Positions 1-10,997 of a DNA stretch of 62,224 nt are shown piece by piece. The position numbers were made by a program, and so were the translations under genes. The stretch is from Bacteroidales bacterium (GTDB lineage: Bacteria > Bacteroidota > Bacteroidia > Bacteroidales > UBA932): positions 1 through 62,224 of the forward strand of contig JAGCXV010000029.1 in the NCBI GenBank assembly GCA_017961175.1, read 5' to 3'. Every line of letters begins with the position of its first letter. The first letter of the stretch is position 1. The notes under the pieces are model-generated. The model searched no databases. It saw only the letters and a list, made by a program, of their open reading frames with translations, and was not told the origin of the DNA.

Positions 1-2
1 TA

Positions 3-677
3 ATCATTACCGGGGATCTGGTAAACGACCAAAGGGATGCGCTCCAGGATTCCATCTATCGGGCAAACCGTGCAAAGATAGAAGTACCAGTGTATGAGAT
101 TCCAGGCAATCACGATATCCGGCCGTGGACACCGGAGAATCACTCCAACTATCTTGTGCTGAGGGGTTATGACCGCTTCTCGTTCAAACATAAAGGATGT
201 GCGTTCATAGGCATAGACTCCAACTGCATTGTGGACAGCTCTGATGAAGACCGCGGTGGAGACGTAAAGATTTCACCATCCGATAAAGCTGCAGCAGCCC
301 AGGCGGAAGCAGAGCAATTGGAGTGGTTGAGGAAACAACTCCGTAAGGCTCAGCGATGCAGGTACATCTTTGTGTTCATGCACTGCCCGGTAATCCTCAA
401 GGACATCGATGAGGAAAACAACTACTTCAATTTTCCAAAGAAAAAGAGAGCAGAGTATATAGCTTTGTTCAAGGAATATGGAGTTGATGTGGTATTTGCA
501 GGGCACACGCACATGGATTACGACACTACTGCAGAGGGCATCCGATTCGTGACAGCCGGTCCGGTAGGAAGTCCGCTCGGGAGGGGTTATTCCGGCTTCG
601 AGCTTGTAACAGTATCCAAGGACAGCGTGAACTGCACATTTCTCCCTCCTTATCTACCCGCTTTTATGTCCAAGTAG
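3..677 (+). CDS. Calcineurin-like metallophosphoesterase, 5' end missing
   Basis: The reading frame is already open at the window edge, so the gene starts upstream; a GTG at 90 lies inside the domain and is not the start. Visible metal-binding motifs are GDLVND near base 15, PGNHD near base 105 and GHTH near base 500, which is the signature order of the calcineurin-like phosphoesterase fold with a two-metal centre. The substrate cannot be told; such enzymes hydrolyse phosphomonoesters or phosphodiesters. The domain runs almost to the C-terminus, with about 40 residues after GHTH. It is followed by a 101-base gap before guaB, and no clear terminator is visible there. Confidence 0.85.
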   Translation: MITGDLVNDQRDALQDSIYRANRAKIEVPVYEIPGNHDIRPWTPENHSNYLVLRGYDRFSFKHKGCAFIGIDSNCIVDSSDEDRGGDVKISPSDKAAAAQAEAEQLEWLRKQLRKAQRCRYIFVFMHCPVILKDIDEENNYFNFPKKKRAEYIALFKEYGVDVVFAGHTHMDYDTTAEGIRFVTAGPVGSPLGRGYSGFELVTVSKDSVNCTFLPPYLPAFMSK

Positions 678-757
678 TTTTATCTTCTTGCCTGGCGTTT
701 GAGGATATCTTTTTGTGTGTTTGGCGGGAAATGAGTATATTCGCCAAATTATTGTAA

Positions 758-2269
<1,512 letters not shown>

Positions 2270-2314
2270 ACCCGTCGCTGAGACAAAAGAAAAAAGTTGA
2301 AAAATAGATAACAG

Positions 2315-3691
2315 ATGTTTAGAAGAATTTCTGCAGTTGCTGCAGCTTTACTGGTGCTGACGCTCTCTACCGCAAAGGCCCAGGTTTACAAGAACGGACT
2401 TATAGACAAGACGGTAGCCCTTATAGGCAATGAATCCATATTGCTCTCCCAGATTGAGGAGCAGGTTCAGCTGATGCTGGCAAACGGGGTTGCGCCAACG
2501 GACGAGAAGAAGATGAGGTGCAATATCCTGGAGCAGACCCTTCAGCAGAAGCTATTCCTCAACCAGGCCAAGCTGGACTCCCTGAACATCTCATCCGATA
2601 TGGTGGAGGTTCAGCTTCAGGAAAGGGTAGACAATGTACTGTACCGTATGGGCGGTCAGGAGCAGGTTGAGGCATACTTCAAGAAGCCTCTCTTCCGCCT
2701 GAAGGAAGACTGGAGGAAAATCCTCGGCGAACAGAGCCTCATCCAGCAGGAGCAGAGGGAGATCGTCTCCAAGGTTCCGAACCAGACACCGAGCGAGGTG
2801 CGCCGTTTCTACAAGAAGGTTGACAAGGATTCTCTCCCGATAATCTCCACTCAGTACCGCCTGCGCCACATCGTTCTCTATCCTAGCAAGGAGGATGCGG
2901 TCATGGAGGTCAAGGAAAAGCTCCTGGAGTTCCGCCAGAGGGTTATCAACGGAGAGAGATTCTCATCACTTGCAGCGCTTTACTCAGACGAAAAAGAATC
3001 TGCTATGAGAGGCGGAGAGCTTGGTATGGCACCAAAGGCAATGTTTTGGCCGGCTTTCACCGATGCTGCAGTCAGCCTCAAGGAAGGCCAGATTTCCCAG
3101 ATCGTGGAGACTCCGGACGGATTCCACCTGATCCAGATGATAGAGAAGAACGGCGATATGTTCAACGCCCGCCACATCCTTCTCAAGCCAAAGTACACTG
3201 ATGCAGAAAGGCAGAGGTGCTTTACCCGCCTGGACAGTATCCGCAACGCCATCCTCACAGACAGCATCACATTTGAAAGAGCTGCCAGGATGTACTCCGA
3301 GGACCCTAAATCCTACCTCAACGGAGGCCAGATGGTAGACGAGAACACAGGCAGCACCTTCTTTGAGAAAGATATGCTCAAACCGTCTGATTATGCGGTG
3401 CTTAAGGATATGAAGATCGGAGACGTATCAGCTCCGTTCGAGAGCCAGGATAACGAGGGTAGAGGCCAGACCATCTTCAAGATCATCCGTCTGGAAGAAA
3501 TCATCCCGTCCCACACTGCAGATGTCGACCGCGACTTCGTGGTAATCCAGAATTTCGCCCAGAACCTCAAGCAGCAGGAAGCCCTGAAGAATTTCGTCGA
3601 GGAAAAGCAGAAGACCACCTTCATCCGCATCGACGATATGTTTAAGGATTGCCCGTTCGAGAGCAAGGGCTGGGTAAAGGAAGCCAAATAG
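2315..3691 (+). CDS. SurA-like periplasmic peptidyl-prolyl isomerase
   Basis: A 458-residue exported chaperone/isomerase. A signal peptide ends near AKAQ (about residue 23). A SurA N-like helical region follows (about residues 25-165), then two parvulin-type rotamase domains. The first is near residues 180-280 (RHIVLYPSKED... GGELGMAPKAMFWPAF... VETPDGFHLIQM), the second near 285-400 (ARHILLKPKYT... GGQMVD). In this family the role is folding of outer-membrane proteins. It is followed after 14 bases by the OstA-like gene, so the two are likely co-transcribed as an envelope-biogenesis operon. The exact orthology to SurA is an inference; PpiD-like proteins would instead keep a transmembrane anchor, which is absent here. 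Confidence 0.88.
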   Translation: MFRRISAVAAALLVLTLSTAKAQVYKNGLIDKTVALIGNESILLSQIEEQVQLMLANGVAPTDEKKMRCNILEQTLQQKLFLNQAKLDSLNISSDMVEVQLQERVDNVLYRMGGQEQVEAYFKKPLFRLKEDWRKILGEQSLIQQEQREIVSKVPNQTPSEVRRFYKKVDKDSLPIISTQYRLRHIVLYPSKEDAVMEVKEKLLEFRQRVINGERFSSLAALYSDEKESAMRGGELGMAPKAMFWPAFTDAAVSLKEGQISQIVETPDGFHLIQMIEKNGDMFNARHILLKPKYTDAERQRCFTRLDSIRNAILTDSITFERAARMYSEDPKSYLNGGQMVDENTGSTFFEKDMLKPSDYAVLKDMKIGDVSAPFESQDNEGRGQTIFKIIRLEEIIPSHTADVDRDFVVIQNFAQNLKQQEALKNFVEEKQKTTFIRIDDMFKDCPFESKGWVKEAK

Positions 3692-3705
3692 GGGAATAAC
3701 CCGAT

Positions 3706-6003
3706 ATGTTTTCCGGAAGAGTCATAACCGCAATCCGTAATGGCAGGGGAGCAACCCTCTGCATGCTCTTCCTTTTACTCGCGATTTTTACAGGCAACAA
3801 GGCCACCGCCCAGGACTTTGGCCAGGACCGTGACAGCCTTGTCCGCCTGATTGAAGCCAAGTCCATCAAGCTCACCGATATAGACGGCGCTCCCTTCAGG
3901 ATCGTGAACGGTCCCGCCCGTTTCCTCCACAACAACACTTACCTTCTCTGCGACAGCGCCGCCTGGGATGTGAACGCCAACGTCATAGACGCGATGGGTC
4001 ACGTCCAGATCATCCAGAATGACACTTATCTGGTCAGCGATTTTGCCACTTACGTAGCAGATGACAACATTGTCCAGTTCCGCGGCACGGTGGTCAAGCT
4101 CTACAACAAGAAGGGAGATCAGCTCAAGACCCGCTTCCTGGACTACAACACAGCAGACAGTGTGGCCACCTTCTACAACGGAGGAGCGATGCGCTCCGCC
4201 AAGGGCGACATCGTTGAAGGCCTTGAAGGAATCTATGATTCAGCCGAGAGGATGTTCATGTTCAACGACGACGTGAACATGTATTCGGACTCCATCTTCC
4301 TGAAGTCCGAGATGGTGGAATACCATTCCGCCCAGGAAGTTGCGATATTCAGTGAGAACACCGTTGCCTGGAGAGGCCGTGACACTCTCTTCTCCAACAA
4401 TATGGAGTACGCCACCAGGAGCAAGACCCTCGTCCTGAAGGCAGACAATTACATTGCCACCCAGGACCAGGAACTCTGGGCCGGCTGGATAGATTACCAC
4501 CGCGAGAGCGGCAATGCGGAACTTTACGACAACGTCCAGGTAAGAGACCAGGCTCAGAGCTCCATCATCATGGGCGACAAGGGCGTCTATGTCCAGCGCC
4601 CGATGCTTATCTATATGACGGAAAATGCCGCTGCCGGAATGTACTCCGAGGAGAAAACCGGCACCGACTCCCTTACCCTCCAGCCAATCTACAAGCGTGA
4701 TACCCTGTTCATTGCCGGAGACACCCTGAAGATGTGGCAGGTCCCGATGAACCAGATAGACAGCAGCGAAGTTGCCCAGGCGCATCAACGCAGACAACTG
4801 GCCGACACCGATCCGATGGAAGAGATCAACCGCCAGAACAAGGCCTACCTCGATGCCTACAAGCGCAACAAGGAGAACATGGGCAAGATCCTTCCTCCTC
4901 CGCCGAAGCAGAATCCCGCCAACAACCCTCAGGAAAACAATCCGGACGGAAAGCCGGAACTCAACAAGCCCGTTGATCAGGCAACCCTGGACAAGATGCT
5001 TGACCGCGACCGCCTTCTGCAAAACAAGGGCAATGATTCCACTGCAGTAGCCACAGACTCCCTGAGTATCCCGACGGATACCATAGCCCCTCCGGATACC
5101 ACTGCAGTTACTTTCCTGAGCGTCCACCACAAGGTAAAGCTCTACAGAAGTGACCTCCGTGGCCGTTGCGACTCCCTGATCTACACCACGATAGACAGTA
5201 TCGCCCGCTTCTTCCGCAACCCTGTGCTCTGGAACGAGGAAAAGACCCAGTTCACTGCAGACAGCATCCAGCTTTCCATCCGCAACAACGAGATCTACAA
5301 GGCCAACCTCATAGAAAACTCCTTTATCATTTCAAAGGAGGATTCCATCCATTTCCACCAGATAAAGAGTACGGAGATGGTTGCCTATTTCAAGGATAAC
5401 GACGTTTACCGCTTCGATGCCCTGGGTGGTGTCCAAGCGATGATCTTCCTTGCGGAAAGAGACAGCGTCATCACCCTCATGAACCAGAAGGAGTGCCGCA
5501 TGCTCACCGCCAAGATTGTCAACCAGACCATTGAGCGTGTCCGTTACATAGAAAACGTAAAGAGCGACGTTACTCCTACATACAAGCTCCCGCAGGAAAA
5601 GATGCGCCTCAGGGATTTCAACTGGAGAGAAGACCAGCTGATCAAATCCAGGCAGGAACTTACCACCCGCAAGGTACATCCTTCCACAAGAGGCAAGCTT
5701 TCCCGCCAGCGCTTCCCTGCCTACAACCAGACTCGGGAGTTCTTCTCCGATTCCTACAATGAAATCCTGACCATTTCCAAGTCCATTACCCAGAAGATCA
5801 GGCAGGAAGACCAGGAACGCCTGGAAAAGGAGCGCAGGGAGAAAGAGCAGCGTCAGGACCCTAACCAGCCACTTGACGAAGAGACCCGCCGCAAAGCCCT
5901 TGATGAGGAGGGCCGCCGTCAGATGGAAATGGACAAGGACAACGACGGCCCTGTCATGATCTACAACAGGGACAACCCTAACAACCCGCAGAAGGACAAA
6001 TAG
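3706..6003 (+). CDS. OstA/LptA-like envelope protein
   Basis: A 765-residue exported protein. A hydrophobic signal segment ends near KATAQ (about residue 36). The first half shows the repeating beta-strand pattern of the OstA/LptA fold (phrases such as NNTYLLCDSAAWD, GHVQIIQNDTYLVSD and MYSDSIFLKSEMVEYH), i.e. the beta-jellyroll that carries lipopolysaccharide across the periplasm. A Pro/Asn/Gln-rich linker near residues 395-435 precedes a second OstA-like block, and the C-terminus is a highly charged Glu/Arg/Lys/Gln stretch, probably coiled coil. Proteins of this layout in Bacteroidota are annotated OstA-like; a role in LPS transport is family inference. It is 14 bases downstream of the isomerase and 6 bases upstream of the next gene. 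Confidence 0.8.
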   Translation: MFSGRVITAIRNGRGATLCMLFLLLAIFTGNKATAQDFGQDRDSLVRLIEAKSIKLTDIDGAPFRIVNGPARFLHNNTYLLCDSAAWDVNANVIDAMGHVQIIQNDTYLVSDFATYVADDNIVQFRGTVVKLYNKKGDQLKTRFLDYNTADSVATFYNGGAMRSAKGDIVEGLEGIYDSAERMFMFNDDVNMYSDSIFLKSEMVEYHSAQEVAIFSENTVAWRGRDTLFSNNMEYATRSKTLVLKADNYIATQDQELWAGWIDYHRESGNAELYDNVQVRDQAQSSIIMGDKGVYVQRPMLIYMTENAAAGMYSEEKTGTDSLTLQPIYKRDTLFIAGDTLKMWQVPMNQIDSSEVAQAHQRRQLADTDPMEEINRQNKAYLDAYKRNKENMGKILPPPPKQNPANNPQENNPDGKPELNKPVDQATLDKMLDRDRLLQNKGNDSTAVATDSLSIPTDTIAPPDTTAVTFLSVHHKVKLYRSDLRGRCDSLIYTTIDSIARFFRNPVLWNEEKTQFTADSIQLSIRNNEIYKANLIENSFIISKEDSIHFHQIKSTEMVAYFKDNDVYRFDALGGVQAMIFLAERDSVITLMNQKECRMLTAKIVNQTIERVRYIENVKSDVTPTYKLPQEKMRLRDFNWREDQLIKSRQELTTRKVHPSTRGKLSRQRFPAYNQTREFFSDSYNEILTISKSITQKIRQEDQERLEKERREKEQRQDPNQPLDEETRRKALDEEGRRQMEMDKDNDGPVMIYNRDNPNNPQKDK

Positions 6004-6009
6004 AATAGC

Positions 6010-6918
6010 ATGAAAACTAGCTCCCTCCTTAAGATAATAGCTGCAGTTTGCCTGCTTGCTGTATATTCTACGGCCAATGCCCAGTCAACCACACAGTCAA
6101 GCAAAGACCTGCTCGCCACCAACGGAGAGAAAATTGAGACCCTCCGCAAGCTCAACCCGTTCAAGGACAAGGTAGTAAAGCAGTATGTCAAAGACAGCCT
6201 CCAGACCCTTATCCAGCGTTGTGAGGTTGTCCTAAAGGCTGCCTATATGGCTGAGGAATATGTTACCACCCATTATGACGTTCCCGGCTGGGAGGGTTAT
6301 CCTGTAAAGGAGTATACCTATTACACCGGCAAGGACGTCAAGACCGGCAAACCCAAGAAAGGCCGTGTCTATCTCCTTATGCCTACCGCAGAGCAGCTTG
6401 CCTACTGGACCATTTCCGCCTGTTGGAAAACCGTCCACAGTCTGGATTACCAGTACACCAACACCCTCCTCCGCTTCATCCGCTGGCAGAGTGGTGCCCA
6501 GTTTGCCGTCAGGGGAGTTGTCTATGAAGCCATGTACACTGCCGGATACTATGAGCCTTATGTTTTCAAGGATGGCATAACCGTCTATGTTGCAGACCCT
6601 AAGATGAAGGCCGGAGACGAGCAGCTGGCCGAGTGCACGGAAGAGCAGCTTGATTTCTACCTCCACCTCACCGATAAAGACCTCAAGCCTTATACCGGCT
6701 CCTTTGCCAGAATCTGTTCCACCACCAGGGAAATGTACTACAGCTGGGGCGGCACGACAGATGTTGGCACAAGCTCCTTCCGCGAGGGAAGAAGTCTAAA
6801 CTACCTCCCAGTCTTAAGGGACCTCTACAAAAAAGCCCTCAACTCCAAGGATAACGAGCTCATCGATGCCTGGTGCAACGTCAACCTCAAGGATTATCCT
6901 TTTAAAGGGAGGGATTAA
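6010..6918 (+). CDS. Exported protein of unknown function
   Basis: A 302-residue protein with a clean signal peptide (cleavage probably after STANAQ, residue 25). I do not recognise the family. The mature part is rich in Tyr and Trp, with a compact motif region VPGWEGYPVKEYTYYTGKD and a C-terminal YYSWGGTTDVGTSSFREG segment; no transmembrane segments or lipobox are visible. It starts 6 bases after the OstA-like gene and ends 22 bases before the DUF456 gene, so it is almost certainly part of the same envelope operon, which suggests a periplasmic or outer-membrane role. A function cannot be assigned from the sequence alone. Confidence 0.75.
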   Translation: MKTSSLLKIIAAVCLLAVYSTANAQSTTQSSKDLLATNGEKIETLRKLNPFKDKVVKQYVKDSLQTLIQRCEVVLKAAYMAEEYVTTHYDVPGWEGYPVKEYTYYTGKDVKTGKPKKGRVYLLMPTAEQLAYWTISACWKTVHSLDYQYTNTLLRFIRWQSGAQFAVRGVVYEAMYTAGYYEPYVFKDGITVYVADPKMKAGDEQLAECTEEQLDFYLHLTDKDLKPYTGSFARICSTTREMYYSWGGTTDVGTSSFREGRSLNYLPVLRDLYKKALNSKDNELIDAWCNVNLKDYPFKGRD

Positions 6919-6940
6919 GTAATAAATATGGATTAAGAGA

Positions 6941-7441
6941 ATGATAGACATCCTGATCATAACCATAGCGATCTTCCTCGGAGTTGTGGGCATCATCGGT
7001 TGCGTGCTGCCTGTCATTCCCGGCCCTCCGATCAGTTGGGCGGGCATGCTGATCCTCTACTTCTTCGGACACGGCACAGACTCCACCGGAGAACCTATGT
7101 CCAGCCGTCTTCTGATCATCTGGTGCATCATAACCGCTGTGGTAACCGTTCTGGACTACATTGTCCCTTCCTACCTCACCAAAAAATCCGGAGGCAGCAC
7201 CTACGCCTCCAGAGGCGCCCTTGCCGGCCTTCTGATAGGTCTTATTTTCTTCGGCCCGCTTGGCATCATCCTCGGCCCGATGCTCGGCGCCTTCATCTGC
7301 GAGATACTCTTCGGCCAGAAGACCGCCGGCCAGTCCATCGTCCCTGCCCTCGGAGCCTTCGCAGGCTTCCTCTGCGGTACCGGCCTCAAGCTCATCGCCT
7401 CCGGAATGATGATGTACTACATTTTTGTCTACATCCGCTAG
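6941..7441 (+). CDS. DUF456 family membrane protein
   Basis: A 166-residue integral membrane protein. It has the DUF456 arrangement: an N-terminal hydrophobic helix followed by GCVLPVIPGPPISWAG, a second membrane block with YIVPSYLTKKSGGS, and then Gly-rich helices (GALAGLLIGLIFFGPLGII, GPMLGAFICEI). The Gly-rich repeats resemble the Gly-zipper segments typical of this family, whose molecular role is not established. It closes the envelope operon that starts at the SurA-like gene. The 68 bases after its stop are T-rich and lead into a new promoter. Confidence 0.85.
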   Translation: MIDILIITIAIFLGVVGIIGCVLPVIPGPPISWAGMLILYFFGHGTDSTGEPMSSRLLIIWCIITAVVTVLDYIVPSYLTKKSGGSTYASRGALAGLLIGLIFFGPLGIILGPMLGAFICEILFGQKTAGQSIVPALGAFAGFLCGTGLKLIASGMMMYYIFVYIR

Positions 7442-7509
7442 GCAACCCCCTCAGACCAAGGTTTCCCACTTTTTTTCTTTTTTTGTTCGCTTTTGTCGAT
7501 AAAAGTTCG

Positions 7510-7517
7510 TACATTTG
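7510..7517 (+). promoter_or_regulatory. Bacteroidota -7 box TACATTTG
   Basis: TACATTTG matches the TAnnTTTG consensus and lies 77 bases before the small peptide ORF. A T-rich stretch with several TTTTG sequences lies upstream, but none is at the ideal 19-base spacing. It is the likely promoter of the peptide plus lipoprotein pair. Confidence 0.5.
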
Positions 7518-7593
7518 GACGAATTATGGGCTATTGTCCTCTTTGAGGACAGCCTTCAAACAGAACGAGTAATAACTATTAATATTGAAGTCC

Positions 7594-7743
7594 ATGAAGA
7601 TCTTAAGAAAAAAAGAGGAATACCTCGCTCCTTATTGTGAGTTTGAGCTCCTCGAAACTGAAGATTGTATTGCGGCCGGTTCTCCATTCTCATCAGACGA
7701 TGATGTTCCACCAGTGGAAGATGATGATTGGGGATCATTCTAA
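7594..7743 (+). CDS. Small acidic peptide (49 aa) ahead of a lipoprotein, copy 1
   Basis: A short ORF, MKILRKKEEYLAPYCEFELL..., ending in a run of Asp and Trp-Gly (DDDWGSF). It has no signal peptide and no transmembrane segment: a basic start, an EYLAP core with a Cys two residues later, and a very acidic tail. The same plan (Lys-rich start, Y-x-[AS]-P, acidic Gly/Asp tail) recurs before most of the other lipoproteins of this island, which argues that it is really translated. Its stop is 19 bases before the lipoprotein start, and AGGGAGGA lies in the gap. Function unknown; a secreted or modified peptide, or a leader peptide, are both possible. Confidence 0.7.
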   Translation: MKILRKKEEYLAPYCEFELLETEDCIAAGSPFSSDDDVPPVEDDDWGSF

Positions 7744-7762
7744 ACATTAGGGAGGAAAGAAT

Positions 7763-10414
7763 ATGAAAAAGTATTTAAGCCTTTTATGTTCAGCTGCAAT
7801 AATTGCGCTTTCACTGTCAGGATGTGCCAAGAATGATGCTCCTGATGAGGATGTACAGGGAGTAGGTGTAGAGAAGACTGTAAGCTTCAACGCCCAAAGC
7901 CCTTCTACCAAGTCTTATTTTGGAGAAAAGACCGATAGTGGCTATCCAACCGTATGGACCAGCAACACCAAGGTTTCCATCTCTGTCAACTATGCAACCG
8001 GAAAGGCAGCAACCGTTAATCCTAAGGGAAGCGGCAACACAGCTACTTTCGACGTTGAACTCACTCAGCCTACAGCAGATGAATTTGTCTTCTATGCATT
8101 GAGCCCTTCATCTGCAGCTGTGTCTTATTCTTCCACAAACAAAAGCATCCAGGTGGATATCCCTGCATCCCAGAGTCCTACCAAGGGTTCTGTTGATGAG
8201 GCTTCCCACATTATGTTTGCCAAGTCTGAGACCTTTACCGAGTGGCCTACAGAAACAGTTGACCTGAAATTCGCCCACCTTGCTGCATACGGCAAGTTCA
8301 CCCTGAACAACTTCCGCGAGGACGGAACAGCAGGTAAGGTAAAGATCAACAGCGTAGACATTGAGTCAGACTCTCTGATTGCCGGCCGTTTCTATTTCTA
8401 TCCGGAAACAAAGCATTTCAAAGCAAATCCAGGAACCAATATTATTACTGTTAAGTCAGATAATATTGAGTACGAGCACAATAACAGAGACATTACATTC
8501 TGGTTCGCTGTACGTCCTGTAGACCTGAGCGGTTCTAACATGAAGATAACCCTCAACACCACAGACGGAGTGTTTGTCAAGACCTTCACTTTCCCTAAGA
8601 GTGCTGGAAACTTCCAGTCCGGCAAAGTTGGAACATTCGAAATCAACATGGATGGCATCAACCCTCAGGAGGAAGAGGTTTACACTCTGGTTACAGACTA
8701 TAGTGTACTTAAGGAAGACGCCAAGGTTATCATAGCAGCTGCTGAGGCTGACTATGCAATCAGCACTACCCAGAACGGCAATAACAGAGCTGGCGCTGCA
8801 GTTAACAAGTCTATCGAAAACGATGTTTCTGTCATCAAGAACCCTTCAAGCGCTGTCCAGATCTTTGTTCTTGAGCAGGGTACATTAGAGAATACTCTTG
8901 CTTTCAACTGCGAAAACGGAGATCAGGCTGGACTGTATATTGGCTCTCCTGGACTTTCCAGCAATTATATGAGAAGCTTTACCGGTGACAGTCAGGAATT
9001 CACAAAGGGCAACTGCTCATTCACTGTTATTCTGAAGAAGGACACAGAGTCAGAGACTCCTGTTGATTACGCTATTCTGAAATCAAACGCTGATGTGGCC
9101 AACACTTTCATGCGTTTCAACGCTGGTAGCAGTAATATTTTCAGCCTGTATACAGAAACAAGTAGCGTAACCGGCAAGGTAGCTCTCTATGTTCTCAACG
9201 GTTCCGGAGAAGGAGATCCTCTTGTTGATGCAATGACTGATGAACCTGTTATCGAGTTCGACGAGGATACCAAGACTGTAACCATCACTTGCCCTGATGA
9301 AACCGCAAGAATCGGCTATTCTATCGATGGTTCTGAACCTGGTATCGATGATACCGGAGCACCTCTTCCTGGAACATTAGAGTACACAGCTCCGTTCACA
9401 ATCAGTAAGACTACTACCGTTAAGGCATTTGCCGGTGCAGAGCACAAGCGCATCAGTCCTGTAGTAACCAAGGTATGTACTGTAACAGCTGGTGAGCCTA
9501 CAGTTGAGACTATAAAGATTACTGAAACCTGGGAAGCAGACCTTACTACCACTGACGGTAATAATGGCAAGTTCCTGGATGACGGAGCAGAGGTTTGGAT
9601 TGCAAATACCTATGGAAGAGTAGCAGCAAACAACGCTTCTATGTCTTCATTCTACTCTCCTAAGTTTGATATGAGCGACATTACCGGTGGAACTATTACA
9701 TTCATGCACACTGGAAATGTTACCGGATCTAACTATCAGAATCTTGGTAAGGCATATTATAGGATTAACGATGGTGAGTGGACCCAGATTACCCTCTCTA
9801 ACCCATCAAATAACTGGGCTTGGCAAACAGCTACTGTTGAAGCTTCTGAGTATGCAGGCAAGACTATCCAGTTCAAGTGGGAGTTCCAGGGCAATGCTTC
9901 CAAGACCTGGGAGGTTAAGCAGTTCAAGATTACTGTTCCAACCACATCTTCATACATCTTGGATGGTACCATTACAGGCGGTTCAAGTGGATATGCTTTA
10001 GAGTCAGATATAACTCAGGGTGAGATTTCCTGGAAGGTAATGGGTAATACCACCATGAGCCCTTGGAGAATAGGAGGTAAGAGCCTAACAGGAGAGGATA
10101 GAACACTTTACAGTACAACAGCTATTGCTAATAATGTCAACAAGATCGTTATTACTCACGGCACAGCTAACGATATTACAGTTAACTCAATGAAAGTTAC
10201 TGTTCACAGTTCTGCTGCTGGTGCAGCATCTGGAACTTCTGATGTTATTGCAACCTTTACTCCAACCTTCCAGGCCAACGGTACTGTTACCATTACCAAG
10301 TCTGGCACAACAAGCTGGGCTAATTGCTACTACAGAATAGTTTACAACGTTACTGTTACAGCAGACGCCAACAAATTTGTCCAGTTCTCAAAGGCTGAAT
10401 TCTTCTTTGAATAA
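7763..10414 (+). CDS. Fimbrillin-like surface lipoprotein with chitobiase-type domain
   Basis: An 883-residue lipoprotein: signal peptide with lipobox LSGC (Cys near residue 21), followed by acidic residues as in surface-exported lipoproteins. Residues about 30-300 resemble the fimbrillin-like N-terminal fold shared by its neighbours (TKSYFGEKTDSGYPTVW, the PASQSPTKGSVDEASHIMFA region). Near 505-575 is a chitobiase/hexosaminidase C-terminal-like module (RIGYSIDGSEPG... TTTVKAFA). Residues about 585-730 look like a choice-of-anchor jelly-roll (SSFYSPKFDMSDITGG), with a further beta-rich tail. It is probably an outer-membrane surface adhesin or binding protein. It is preceded by a small acidic peptide and followed by a strong terminator. 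Confidence 0.78.
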   Translation: MKKYLSLLCSAAIIALSLSGCAKNDAPDEDVQGVGVEKTVSFNAQSPSTKSYFGEKTDSGYPTVWTSNTKVSISVNYATGKAATVNPKGSGNTATFDVELTQPTADEFVFYALSPSSAAVSYSSTNKSIQVDIPASQSPTKGSVDEASHIMFAKSETFTEWPTETVDLKFAHLAAYGKFTLNNFREDGTAGKVKINSVDIESDSLIAGRFYFYPETKHFKANPGTNIITVKSDNIEYEHNNRDITFWFAVRPVDLSGSNMKITLNTTDGVFVKTFTFPKSAGNFQSGKVGTFEINMDGINPQEEEVYTLVTDYSVLKEDAKVIIAAAEADYAISTTQNGNNRAGAAVNKSIENDVSVIKNPSSAVQIFVLEQGTLENTLAFNCENGDQAGLYIGSPGLSSNYMRSFTGDSQEFTKGNCSFTVILKKDTESETPVDYAILKSNADVANTFMRFNAGSSNIFSLYTETSSVTGKVALYVLNGSGEGDPLVDAMTDEPVIEFDEDTKTVTITCPDETARIGYSIDGSEPGIDDTGAPLPGTLEYTAPFTISKTTTVKAFAGAEHKRISPVVTKVCTVTAGEPTVETIKITETWEADLTTTDGNNGKFLDDGAEVWIANTYGRVAANNASMSSFYSPKFDMSDITGGTITFMHTGNVTGSNYQNLGKAYYRINDGEWTQITLSNPSNNWAWQTATVEASEYAGKTIQFKWEFQGNASKTWEVKQFKITVPTTSSYILDGTITGGSSGYALESDITQGEISWKVMGNTTMSPWRIGGKSLTGEDRTLYSTTAIANNVNKIVITHGTANDITVNSMKVTVHSSAAGAASGTSDVIATFTPTFQANGTVTITKSGTTSWANCYYRIVYNVTVTADANKFVQFSKAEFFFE

Positions 10415-10494
10415 GCTAGATGAGAAAGGAATAAACTGTAAACAATACAGTTAACAGTAAGTAACACAAACAGTAAACAATTAAACCACAAACT

Positions 10495-10530
10495 CGGGCA
10501 GGAATAATACTCCTGCCCGCTTTTGTTTTT
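10495..10530 (+). terminator. Rho-independent terminator after lipoprotein 1
   Basis: CGGGCAGGA and TCCTGCCCG pair around a 7-base loop and are followed by a T-rich tract. It lies 80 bases after the stop of the 883-residue lipoprotein gene. Confidence 0.85.
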
Positions 10531-10940
10531 TCACTATCTCGGGTTTCCCTCGCGATGTTAACCAAAAGTTTCGTCCTTACCCGAAGTCGGAAGCAACTCA
10601 AACACCGAAGTTACTGAAGTTAATCGCAGCCAAAATAAAGGTGTAACTGCCACCAACGGGAATTCTTCCAAAACTTGTGGGAGCGAAGATAGCGCGCCGG
10701 AAACTAATATCCAAGAAAAACGTGGCAAAAACCCAATGTGGCTCATCAAAGAAAAGAACGAAAAGGAATAATAGCCCGACGAGAAACTTAGAATAACGCC
10801 ATCGTCCAACCGTTTAACTGCAGAAGACCATAATACTATAATTAACAATTACTAATGGTCGCAAATCCGCTGAAAGATTCAAAGATTGTTACTCTACTTG
10901 AAATGTAGTTTATTGGATGCTGACTAAAATTCTTTGTAAT
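10531..10940. other. 410-base gap between convergent lipoprotein genes
   Basis: There is no convincing gene. A 64-codon stop-free stretch on the plus strand, ending near 10772 in KRGKNPMWLIKEKNEKE, has a plausible hydrophilic composition but no start codon and a stop immediately before it. The opposite strand is open for 96 codons but gives an unlikely hydrophobic protein. It may be the decayed tail of an old gene. No repeats or RNA genes were recognised. Confidence 0.4.
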
Positions 10941-10970
10941 AAAAAGGGGAGGTTTTTTCCTCCCCTTTTT
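10941..10970 (-). terminator. Terminator hairpin after lipoprotein 2
   Basis: AAAAAGGGGAGG pairs perfectly with CCTCCCCTTTTT around a 6-base T loop. It lies 27 bases beyond the stop of the minus-strand lipoprotein gene. The symmetric A/T tracts would let it act in both directions. Confidence 0.85.
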
Positions 10971-10997
10971 CGGTCGATAAACTAATCTAAAAGAGAA

